Shown here: in pieces, positions 22,401 to 32,800 of the stretch
Position numbering within the stretch: position 1 is the stretch's first letter
How the letters are laid out: each line of letters opens with the position of its first letter
From: Scolanthus callimorphus
Taxonomy: Eukaryota; Cnidaria; Anthozoa; Actiniaria; Edwardsiidae
NCBI GenBank assembly: GCA_033964015.1
Contig: CM066913.1
Location: 32,439,577-32,503,576, forward strand
Direction: 5' to 3'
Length of the DNA: 64,000 bases
Made by a program: the position numbers and the translations under genes
The notes under the pieces: model-generated
Seen by the model: the letters and a program-made list of their open reading frames with translations, nothing else
Told to the model about the DNA's origin: nothing
The model's database searches: none

Positions 22401-25400
22401 GAAATATCGCTAATAAAATGATCACAATACCAAAAAAAAACCGAAAGCTTAACCAAAACGTGCTGTGATTCTATATAAGTTCATCGCATGATGAGTGAAT
22501 TCCATCATCGTAAATTTCGGGAAACACATAGACAAGTGGTGAATGTTGTTGAATCCCATAGCAAAGATTTGATATTATTTTAGTGTAAAGAATGGAGCTT
22601 TGAGCTTTCTTTTCGCGTGGGTAACCTGTTGTTTTGTCGAATTCAGCTTTCAACCATTGAATTCTATGTTAAGTTTCAATTGTCTTTTGATTTCTCTTTT
22701 TCACTGACAGATACAGCTTTCATGAGCTTTGAGAATGCAATAAGGCACAATCAATTGAACTTACTGATATCCCTAAACTTTGGCTTTCCTCTTTGTTTCA
22801 CTTGTTGAACCCATAATCCATTGGCATATATGGACCTATTCAAAATAAACAGCAAAAACAAAATAATGCTTTAGCTGTAAACAAGAACAAGCTGGCGACC
22901 GTCCTTGGTGAGGAAACAAACTAAACTGCTTTGAAGCTAACGAAATTTGCATGTCCGCTTTTATTTTGCATTCAGTTTTTCTTTTGCAGCCAGCTACTTT
23001 TCTGAGCAGCTGGCTAATTCACAATATTCTGACAGCTCTGCTTTAAACAGGGTGGTTCAAAGTAAAGAAATGATATAACTGCAGAAGATTTTCCAAGCTT
23101 ATATGAACTCTCTAACCTTCTCTTTTCCTTTGCCAAGGCACTTTTATTCCTCCTTCTTGACAGATAAAGCTGTCGTCTATGATTTCTCTGCTCCCAGGCA
23201 TCTTCACCTGCTCTTCTTGGGCGTGTCATCTCCCGTGGTCGGCCATCAGCAAGGGTTGTCCTATAACGGAATCTTCTTCCATCTTGATTGGCTGCTGGGA
23301 CAGGATCTGGTTGTGATTGCTCAGGAAGGTGATGCTAGCAAAATATTAAGTAAAAAAAATAAGGAACTTTATTTATCTCTCAATCTTCTAGCCTTCCACC
23401 AGCTAATTTGGGAGATTGGATCAGGGCGCTGATCCAATGGGGGGGTGGGGTGATGGGAAGGGGGACATGGCCCCACTTTTTCAGGATATTTTTTTCCATA
23501 CATTTACTGCATTTTGCTGAAGGAAATTTCTCGCAGTAATTTTATTTTCACTATCCAGCCCCTCTTTCTGAAATTACTGGATCAGCCTGTGAAGGTCAAA
23601 ACAGACCAAAAGCAACAGAGAAAAGTCCTATCAAAGACCCTGACCTGCTCCCAGTCTGACCTGATAGCTCAGCTGGCAGAGCATCGGATGTACAATTCCG
23701 GAGGTCGTGAGTTCGAATCCCTCTCGGGGTCAGAGATTTTTCTCTTTCTCTGCTTACTAGGGCTAACGCTCAGAAGCACACATGAGACATTTCATTAGCA
23801 CTTTAGCTTTCACACAAGGTTAATTCCTTATCTCCACTCTGTTGAACTTAGTGCTACGCGGCCACAGGCTTGCCTGAACATCTACATACTATGCAGAGAG
23901 GTGAGGTGTGAATGGCTTAAACCAATTCACAGATCCCGCGTTCATTGTTATACCCCTAGTTACTGTTGCTATGTCGGACAAGCCAAATTTTATCTTTGGC
24001 ATAGAGTGCGGAAAAGACACCAATTGCTGGGAGGTGTTAGAAGTTATTGCATGCAATTTGGATTTTATATTTTTATCTTGAAAAGCTGAATAATTATTGA
24101 ATCTTCGATATTCAAGTTTGTTGTTTGGACATTTTGAATTCCGTAGGGAAAACTTTCTATTATTTGCTATGAGTGGGCGGAGCTAACGTCAAAAAAGGGA
24201 TCGGTCTATTGTCCACATGGTGCTTTCCTTTTTATCTTGAACAGAAAGTCATGCAGCCCAGCTGGGTATCTATCCTGGACTACAGCAGTGGGAGACCCAG
24301 TGCCCTAACACTGAGGCAACCATGCTTCCCTTATTCCAAGGTTTCTCATTATTGGATATAATTGCAAGCATTTTCCAAACAATGGAAACTGAACACAAAT
24401 GCTATTATGTAATGTTATCCTTGGAAGCTATGTATCAAATTTCTGCAAAACTCCATTCATGTGAAAACATGTGAATAATCCAAGACAGATTTGCGCCCTT
24501 TTTTATTTCAAACTACATGTACACCGTGTTCAAGTCCACCGACACGCTGTAGAGTAGACTGGTTCAGGTGAAAGAGAGAAACTCTCCAACATCGTCTATG
24601 GTATACCTTGTGGGGCTGTAGGTTGCACTGAGAACTACAGTACATAGGGGAACAAAGCAAGCCCCCCAAACTTGAATGCAACAACATTAGCACTTGGGTA
24701 GCAACGCAGCCCAGACTTCCGCAATGTTCTTGCAGAGCCGGGAGATGGGCCATAAGTTCAATAACAAGGATGTTGTGATCTTAGATAAAGAGGAGGACTG
24801 GGTATGGAGGGGGATCAAAGATGCCATCTGGGAGAGGGTAGAGAACCCCTCCCTGAACCGAAATGGGGGGGGGGGGGGATCCGGTACAAGTTGTCCACCT
24901 TGGACTGGGACCTCAGACGCCTCTCATATGACTCTGCCCAGTCACGTGACCATCACTAGCCTGACAAAGGCCATGTGTTATGGCCGCAATGTTGCTACTC
25001 TTTTTGATATTTCCAGTAAGTGATTTATTTTTTGTTGGCATGGCTAAATACTGTCATTCCACAAGATAACCATACAATGCTAGAGGGCTGACGAAACCTG
25101 CATAGTTTGAATTTAGAAACTAATTTAGAAGGTTGTGGTTGTTTTATTAAGGGACGTGTCATTATTTAGCGGGGGGGAGGGCTCCTATTTTTGTGGGAGG
25201 GTCCTAATTTTTTTCGCGTGTCTAAAGGGAGGGTCCGATTTTTTTCACTCCTGTTTGAGGGAGGGTCATAATTTTTTTCAGCAACATTTGGACGATGAAG
25301 AGGGTAAAACAAATGGCGATAGTGGTTATTTCAGCAACTTCTCCATAAAAATTTCGGCACGCTTCGCGCGCATAAACATCTAATATACTCTTTGAGCAAT

Positions 25401-28400
25401 GAGGACACTACCGTTGACAAGAACAATTTACCTTGACGAAGTAAATCAAGCTCTCCACAAATTTCCCTGCAAATGATAGGCCTGGAGGGCAAGTCACTAT
25501 ATGTTTGAAAGAAGACCCCTTAGGTAAGCGTGAGTTTTCGACGTTACAAGCATAGAAATTCGTCCGTTGGGCCTCGCTTCGCGCACATGAATATTAATAG
25601 CTTCGTCATTTGCGGAGCGCAGTTGTGCGCATGAATAATATAACCTAAGCTATATAGTTGAGGTAGTGTACTTCCTGAGCTCCTGACAGGCTTTGTTTAC
25701 TATGCCGTACACAAAACATGTTCATCTACCCTTTCTCTGAGGATTGATGAAATGCAATGAACAAACAAAAAACGATGAACAAACAAACAAACGTTTATCA
25801 AAATTTGGGCGTGCTTTGCACGCAACGAGGATATGCGAGCCCGTTTTTCTGTAAAATGTCTACAGTACTAGGTCACACAGGGGACGGGAGATGTGGGATT
25901 ACATTAATCATTGTACTTAGAGGGAGGATCACTGCATTTTACCCGTGTATTACCAAACATCCTCACGTAAATAATCGAGGCGATTAATAATAACCGCGAT
26001 TCCTTATGCGCCAGTCAATTGACATCCCAGTCCCCACCACCGAGACAGGGCAAGAAAGGAACGCGGCCAGGCCAGGGATTTAACATGTTAATCTACGGAA
26101 GGGCAGGGAATTTAACACGGACCTTCTATAGCAGGGATATTCAGCGGGGCATTAACGGGGAATTAACGCTGAACCAGAAGTGCGATTATCGTGCGAAAAT
26201 ATATTGGTTTAAGGACCAAGGTCGGAGGATTTTGGGAGGGATCACTTCATTTTTGGGCGACTGAAAGGGGAGGACATCTCGAAACCTGAAGCCTTGAAAG
26301 AGAGATTCCAGCAACGAGTTCTATATCATTTTCTAGTTATATTTCACTCATTATGTTGAAAATTTCGGCGCGCTTTGCGCGCATAAGGAATGACATCTAA
26401 TCTAGTTTTAGAGAACTTGCCCAAAGAAAACAGTACGCTTGTGACGCTTAAATGGAATGCGTGTGAATGTCATTACAAGCATGTGTATCTTGGCAAGGAC
26501 AAATGAAAACCCCCAAAAGCCCTCCAATAATACGCCTGGTTGGCAGTCAATATGTTCGAAAGAAGTGAGTTCGACGTTACAAGCTGCATAGAAATTCGTG
26601 AATAATAATAATTTGTAGCGCCTGAAGAATAAAACCAACAGGCTTTTTTACTACACGCAGAAAATAAAACGTTTATCTTTTCTCTGGAGGCTTGATGAAA
26701 TGCGTTTATCAATAAAAGGCGTGTTTCGCCATGTCGCAAAAAAGTGTCCCCGGGGGCCTGGAGCTTTAACAACGACCATGTCCCTGGTGACCGGAAAAAT
26801 AGTAACATTTAACACTAGTGAATGTTAAATCAGGGGGCCATGATGTCAATTGACTGGTGCATGACAGAAGTAAGAAAAAAATAGTTCTGTTATTAAGAAG
26901 AATGAAAGAGACGTTACATCACTTGGACAAATAGTCTATCTCAACAGGTTTTTCAGAAATAAATTGCATGGGGGAGGGTCCCAATTTTTTTTACCTACGA
27001 CTGGGGGAGGGTCACATTTTTTTGTTATGTTCAAGGGGAGGGTTCTAATTTTTTTTAGCCTTGATTGAAAAAAATGGGAGCCCTCCCCCCCCCCCCCCCC
27101 GGTAAATAATGACATGTCCCTGAAGACAACAAGACTGCTTGCTAGCTTGACATGTCATGTGAATTAATCAAATTGTACCTGTTCAAATTCCACAAGTGAC
27201 TTGACGCTGTGTATGATAGAAGAGAAACTAGCCTTGCATAAAGGACATGTCCTCACCACCTCAGACCACTGAAGAATGCAGTAGAAACAGAATGCATGTG
27301 GTTACAGTTAAGGCCATCAAAGAAAATAGCAGCTTCTAGAATAGTGTTCATTAATAGCCACTAGCTATATTGTACGTTGTAGTCTGAAGTTCCAAATAAA
27401 GATAATGTATGCACATTTTATTTTTTTCTACAAAAAAATGTCCATTAAACTGTATGCTATGGATTTCATCCAACCGTGGTGCATCTCAAAAAGAAACATC
27501 TACGATTCGGCCTGCTCAGGCTCATTTCCATTTGTCTGCAGAATCTTGACATTTTTCTGATGCTCAAAGGGACTGCCTGAGCTTGAGACACCAAAATATT
27601 GGGCTTTTGAGACAGGAAAAGATCTAAATATGTATAAAATTTTGCTGGATTTTAGTGTTTTTTAAGGTCCAGAAGCAAAACAAAAAAAAACCTTCCTCAA
27701 ATTTTCAAAGAAAACCAGGAGATTTTACTTAAAAACCGGGAGACCGGGAGATGAGGTAAAAAACCGGGAGACTCCCAGCAAAACCGGGAGAGTTGACATC
27801 CCTGTGCTCACTATGTCTGTTATTATTATCACTATGGTTGGTGATATCCATAGTATACATATAGATGTAGGTATAACTATTTAATACATCACAAATATAA
27901 TCAATGGCACGCCGTAGGCCAACTTGTGCCTTTTTTCCCCTTGGAGTCCTGCAGGTGTCTCACTAGATCCTGCAGCTCAAGGGCAAGATAGTGGCTAGCG
28001 GGTGTTCTGAGGGATTGGATGGATGACTTTAACATAAATTATGCTAATATTGTGCTAGCACATTAGTCAGGGCTTCTGGAAAACGCAGAAAAAAATCCGC
28101 AATTACGCGGGATTTGAGGGCAAAATATGCGGAGAATTACGTGGAAAATCGTCAATTACGCGGGATTGCATAATAATTTTTGGGGAGATATTCAAAAATT
28201 ACGCAGAAAATAGTTAATTATGCTGGATTGCGCAATAATTTAGTTATGTTCGTCATTCTTTTAGAAGGAAAAAATATTTCTCCATACAAAATCTCCGTAC
28301 AGTATTATGCGATGCTGTGAAACTAGCGCACACGACCATGAGCAGGGACTACAGAGTGGCGTCTGGAAACATATCTGCTGATTCTCTGATAAAATAACTC

Positions 28401-29435
28401 ACTTCTGAACCCAAAAAATTTCACTTCACTTTGGAGTCTTCGAAAGAAGCAAAGAACAAGAACTACGTATAGTTTTTCGAGCCAAACAAACCAACCCTTT
28501 TCTAATCCCATTTTTGATTCACTTTCAGTGTTCATGCATACTATAGGCTACAAACTAGTCCCTCACGGTTTTCATGGAACGCCTTGTCGTTCTCGATCTC
28601 GAACTGTTTCTCCAATATTTCGACATTTTGAGGGAATAAATCTGCAATTTTCTTCGATAGTGATTGGTCAGAACCACAAATCAATAGTTAAAAAAGGCAC
28701 TTGAGCTATTTTTGTCAAGAAAAAGGACTGAATTACGCGGGATTATGTGGAAATTGATGGCTTACGCGAATTACTCGGAAAAAGGCAAATTACATGTTTC
28801 CGCAAAAGCACGTAATTCCAGAAGGCCTGATTAGTGAGTGACATCAATCCCCCCCTCCCCCATTAACTCTTTGGCAGTCACAAGTTAAAAAGGATATGAA
28901 AGCACTGATCCAGGAATGCTTTGTTGTCAAATTCACCAAGACAAATGGAGCATGTCTGATCCTGCTGTGACGTCTTGTCATCAGATATTATATGATCGGC
29001 CAGAGAGGCTTTACCCTCGGCTGGGTCTGACTTTTTATCACTCTCGTTGTCACTTTCTGCTGAGTCCTCAAGTAAGATAGGGGAGCCAATCACTCTTGGT
29101 CCCCCTTGAACAATATTTGTTATCTCCAGTTCTTCTTCGCTCAGCACCACAACATCCATTGGCGATTTTTCAACTTTAACATTGGATATAGTAGTGTTCT
29201 CAGTATCTCTGTCTGAACCATTTTTAACAAAGTTGGAATGTTCCTTAGGCAAACTTGATAATGCGCCATCAGACACTTCTGTTAATGCACCAATGGACAA
29301 GATGTGTTTGTTGTCATCTCCCACATCCTTGGCTGCATTACCCTCTGTTAATTCGCTCTCTGTTCTGACACAATTGTCAGTCGATCCAATACTATCCATC
29401 ACTCCTACAGTACGTGTGTCACTTTTCAGTTCCAT
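19496..29435 (-). CDS. TOPORS: TOPORS-like RING/RS E3 ubiquitin/SUMO ligase, 7 exons
   Basis: Exons (minus): 28898-29435, 27179-27297, 23117-23334, 22765-22835, 22013-22151, 21502-21701, 19496-20658. Phases match at every junction and the joined frame is 816 codons including the stop. An acidic N-terminus precedes a C3HC4 RING at about residues 162-200 (CSICLGEF, FLDQCFH, then CFYCILQWSEVVRTCPLC), followed by FSSIIHSVKS. Exon 3 gives RRFRYRTTL; exons 5-6 give the TOPORS core FFRANPACIHRLVPWL and HHFAHEFANFARAPYDM. The last exon has a Lys/His-rich tract and a long Arg-Ser domain (about residues 590-720), then a short coiled coil. TOPORS proteins are nuclear ligases acting on p53 and other targets; that function is family knowledge. 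The intron after exon 1 has U12-type AT-AC signals. The reading may extend a few codons upstream of 29435, to an acceptor-like CTCAG. Confidence 0.92.
20768..20978. mobile_element. MITE carrying four AAGATGGCG-type sites
   Basis: Ends GCAGGCGTTGGAGAGTAG and its reverse complement. Inside is a hairpin made from CGCCATCTTGGATTT and AAATCCAAGATGGCG, duplicated in part. AAGATGGCG resembles the YY1 binding core (established motif). It lies in the last TOPORS intron. Confidence 0.7.
21375..21465. repeat. Short hairpin repeat beside a TOPORS exon
   Basis: Left arm TTGTGGGTCTATCGGAAAAAG, right arm CTTTTTCCGATAAACCCACAG, about 90 bp, ending about 40 bp from the exon edge at 21502. Confidence 0.65.
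23654..23886 (+). mobile_element. tRNA-derived SINE, family 1 copy 1
   Basis: A tRNA-like head (23656-23732) with A box TAGCTCAGCTGG and B box GTTCGAATCCC, then a body shared with the copy at 35748-35981 (CTTACTAGGGCTAACGCTC and CACACAAGGTTAATTCC). The tail 23847-23886 is the reverse complement of the head flank of the other copy (TAGTGCTACGCGGCCACAGG). Lies in a TOPORS intron. Confidence 0.8.
24235..24350 (-). mobile_element. tRNA-like SINE, family 2 (degraded)
   Basis: On the minus strand: AAGGGAAGCATGGTTGCCTC, then a GGGCACTGGGTCTC block. It matches the better preserved copy at 30370-30480 (GGGAAGCACGGTTGCCTAAG). The B box is eroded. Confidence 0.65.
24520..24915 (+). pseudogene. Penelope-like element GIY-YIG endonuclease relic
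   Basis: Plus-strand reading with several stops shows the order typical of the C-terminal endonuclease of Penelope-like elements: VKERNSPTSSMVYLV, TKQAPQT, SAMFLQSREMGHKFNNKDVV, then KDAIWERVENPSLNRNGG. The YIG motif itself is lost, and stop codons at several places show it is dead. The G-run at 24868-24880 may be an assembly artefact. Confidence 0.65.
25150..27121. mobile_element. About 2-kb non-autonomous TIR element
   Basis: Left end AGGGACGTGTCATTATTTA; right end TAAATAATGACATGTCCCT. Next to both termini are tandem GGGAGGGTC plus T-rich units, and two internal copies of an AAATTTCGG(C)GCGCTT(T/C)GCGCGC palindrome lie near 25345 and 26355. No transposase ORF, so it depends on another element. 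It occupies most of one TOPORS intron. Confidence 0.7.
27298..28897 (-). other. U12-type AT-AC intron of TOPORS
   Basis: On the minus strand the intron begins ATATCCTTTTT straight after TGC TTT C and ends CCTTAACTGTAACCAC. The CCTTAAC branch-site consensus (27307-27313) lies about 10 nt before the terminal AC. Joining C to AT recreates the His codon of the RING and continues as AFCFYCILQW. No GT donor or AG acceptor is available at these positions. These signals match the minor-spliceosome AT-AC class (established knowledge). Confidence 0.88.
28067..28830. mobile_element. MITE inside the U12 intron
   Basis: Ends TCAGGGCTTCTGGAA and TTCCAGAAGGCCTGA are inverted repeats, flanked by TTAG on both sides (28063-28066, 28831-28834). 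The interior near each end repeats AATTACGCGG(G)ATT units. No ORF of interest. Confidence 0.7.
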
Positions 29436-29855
29436 CCATTTCTGAGTACATGGGACAGGATTCTATGATTCAATGTACTGTACTATCTTACACTGTAAGC
29501 TTATTATTATGCAACGCCACGAAACATACCCGAACATACCACTTGGCTTGGCGTTATACTGCACGAGCACTGTTGATCGTTATCCAGAAAAAAATGAAAC
29601 CATCTAGAAATCATTAGTATAGAAGTTTCCTCAGCGCTAGGAATACAGTTCCTCCATCCCATAAAATGAACAAGAAACACTAAAATACTAATTGTCTAAA
29701 ATGCATCAAAAGTTTTCTTCCAACTGCGCCCGCTAGCATGAGTCAGCGGAAACAAGGCCCAGTCCTCACGGACCACAGGGATCCCACAAAGGCTTGGTCA
29801 CTAAGCAGCCGGTTTTTGACAAAAAAGCGATTCACACGAGTGAAAGGAGTTCACG
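29436..29855. promoter_or_regulatory. Bidirectional TOPORS/PSMD6 promoter interval
   Basis: The start codon of PSMD6 (plus, 29856) and the first recognised coding exon of TOPORS (minus, 29435) are only 420 bp apart and point away from each other, so both 5' ends and a shared promoter should lie here. No TATA box is evident. Inference from layout only. Confidence 0.5.
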
Positions 29856-32800
29856 ATGCCGATCGAAAATCTCGAAGAAGAAGGCCTTCCTAAAAACCCT
29901 AACTTGGAATTAGCACAATGGAAGTTTACTCTAGTGAATCCTGATGGAATTGATAAGGAGAATGCCAAGATAAAGCTAATGGAAGAAGTCAAAGCTAAAG
30001 GTATTAAAATTCGTGCTTAGTCATGGTGCATTGTCAATAATAGAGTGAGTTTTTGTCACTAAAATATAATTAACTTAAGTTAATCCCTCCTAAAATCACG
30101 TAAACATTGTTTTGTTAAGGGTAAAAAGTGAAGTCCGCTTAATATAAAGAGACATTAAGAAATTCAGATAAAAGGAAGTGTACCTCCTTTCAGAGGAATC
30201 TAACTTAAATTCCAACACGCAACACAAGCTCACAAAAAGCGACAAAATGACACATGATCATGGTACACCATTGTCCAAAGGTACAAAACTTTCCATGAAA
30301 CTTTCCTATTTAAATAAAATCCCAAGTGGAATGGCACTTACCTTTTGTTCCAAATGGAAATGAAACATATCCATACCAAGGGAAGCACGGTTGCCTAAGC
30401 GTTACAGCGCTGGGTCTCTCACCACTGTGGTCCGGGTTCGACTCCTGGCCGGGACAGAGGAAATTTTCTTTCTGTCTGGTCTCGGTCGAAATCGGTTCAT
30501 ATTGTGAGTTGAACATTTTTCTACTATGTTTCACATCTTTCGGATGAGACAATAAACCGAGGTTCTGTCTCGCCTTTCTACTCTACTCAGTTCCAGGGGG
30601 GACGTTAAATAAACCCTCTGGCAATGACCACCCTCAGTATCTGTGCTTATGACCTCTTGGCTGCCAGCCTAATTCAGCTTCCGAGCTGCAAGTTCTGGGG
30701 AGTCGGTCACAAATATTTCTTTTATTTATTTATTTACCCAACCTCATCAAAAATCCTGAGATTCTCCTCACGTGGCAGGTGAATACGGAAAATGTATGAA
30801 AAAATTCCAGGACTGTCAGAGGGTGAAATACAGTGAACATATGAATATGGTTGATTGTTTTGGATAACTACAGGTGTTTGAACTACAGATGAAGATACAA
30901 TGTAAATGGTGTGGCTTTGAAAGACAGTTTCCTAGAACAATACAAATGTTTTGAACGTTTTTGTGATGCAATTTATATTAGGCTATTGTTTGTAGTAAGT
31001 GGAGTGCCATACTTATCATTAACATTATTCCAGACATGGCTCCACTTTATGAAGAGCTGTGTGCTGAGTTCAAATGGCCAGTCGACAAGTCCTTACTTAC
31101 AAAGATGAAGCAAGCAAATGATGAGAAGTTGAAGGAGCTAGACCAGACACTGAAAGATGCTGAGGAAAACCTAGGGGAGACAGAAATCAGGGATGCCCTA
31201 TTTGCCAAAGCTGAATATCTGACCACTATAGGGGATAAGGTATTGTATCCTATGACATCTCTTTTTTGTGTAAATTGAGGATGAGATATCATAGGATTCA
31301 AGTATATTCAAAGCGTTCAGTTGGTACCGTACCGCTCTCGAGTAACGTAACATTATACTCGCGAGCCGCGAGTCAAAAGTCGACACTCGAAAGACTCGCG
31401 GCTCGCGAGTAATTTTATAATGAGGGGCTCATTAAACAAGTTCACTCAATCCACTCGAAATGCGCTTGCTTGCGAGTGCAGGAAATTTACAGTTTTGTGG
31501 GTTTATTTACAAAGCGAGCGAGAAAACTTCGAAATTTACCGTAAATTTGAATTCGTGTCGGCCTTCGGCGACGACGAGACGCTAAAACATCAACTCGAAA
31601 TTATGCGCTTTTGAGCGCTTGCTCGCGAGTCTTCGAGTGTAGGAAATTTACAGGCAAAGATCAGCCCGTCCAAACCGGTGGAATTGTTTATTATTTCAGA
31701 AGGACTTGTGATCGTTTTCAGCGATGGATTCAGCCAGTCTAGAGAAGTACAGCGCCATAATTCTTAAACGCACATTTGTGTTTGGAGTCTGACTTAGAGC
31801 GATAAACAACAACATGGTGTTGAAAAAAATTTCCGGCGTCTTCTTAGTACAGAACACGTAACTGTAAAAACACGCTACTTTTTCAGTGGAAGCTAGTATG
31901 ATATTTTTATTTCAAGAACTTCTTTTTAACTGAAGCCTGTGATTAAAAAAGTATATACGGGTGGTCTTCATTTCTTAACCGGTTCGCGATCTTCCGTGTA
32001 GTTTCATGTAGTTTCGGTACGATGTTTTTGCTTTGGACATTCATCGATAAAGTTCACTCGTTTGAACCTAAAGCTGGGTCAGTAGGTAGCAAAGAGTCTG
32101 GAAGGAAAAGAATCAGTCACTCGCATTTGCGAGTGACTTTTTAATATCATGAATATTCCAATGGAAAAATACTCGCGAGCCGCGAGTCTAGAATTTTCAT
32201 CGCGATTGGAGGTTACGTTACTAGAGAGCGGTACGGTAGGTTCCACCAAAAATAGAACTCGTCGCTGCGACAATAACGTTTTTTGTGCTATTTTTGTGCT
32301 ATTTCCTAGTGGCATCTACTGGTAGCCTCCTGAATCTTTGAATAATCTGATGGTATGGTGTGTAACAGTGTGGGAAATATCACGACATGTACAATTATAC
32401 GGCAACACGTGCATTTCTTGAATTCTGATTGGTTCAGCCATGGATACATCACGTCCTTAAAGAGCCAATGAAAACACAGTTTGGTTGCACGTGTGTAAAA
32501 GCATTTTGGTCAAGCATGCTGTACAGTCTCGTAACAGTTTCTGTTTTTTCCTTTTGTTGTGTTATAAAGCAATTAAAATGCTGTGATTTTCCACAGTACA
32601 GGGCCAGACACTATGACCAAATGGTTGCCAATGGCAACTAAATTTGGGGGAAGGGTACCCCATCTTTCTGAGTTCAGCTGGTGTGGCGACTAAATTTTGC
32701 TTTCTGGCGACTAAAATGTTTGAATTAGTTGCCAATGACACCATGCAAAAAAAGTTAATGTTGGACCCTGTGGTATGTCCTCTGAGATGACAATGTAATA

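Noticed and set aside
23656..23732. Apparent tRNA gene
   Set aside because: A and B boxes are present but the acceptor stem is poor, and the same head with the same body recurs at 35800-35876, so it is a SINE head rather than a functional tRNA gene.
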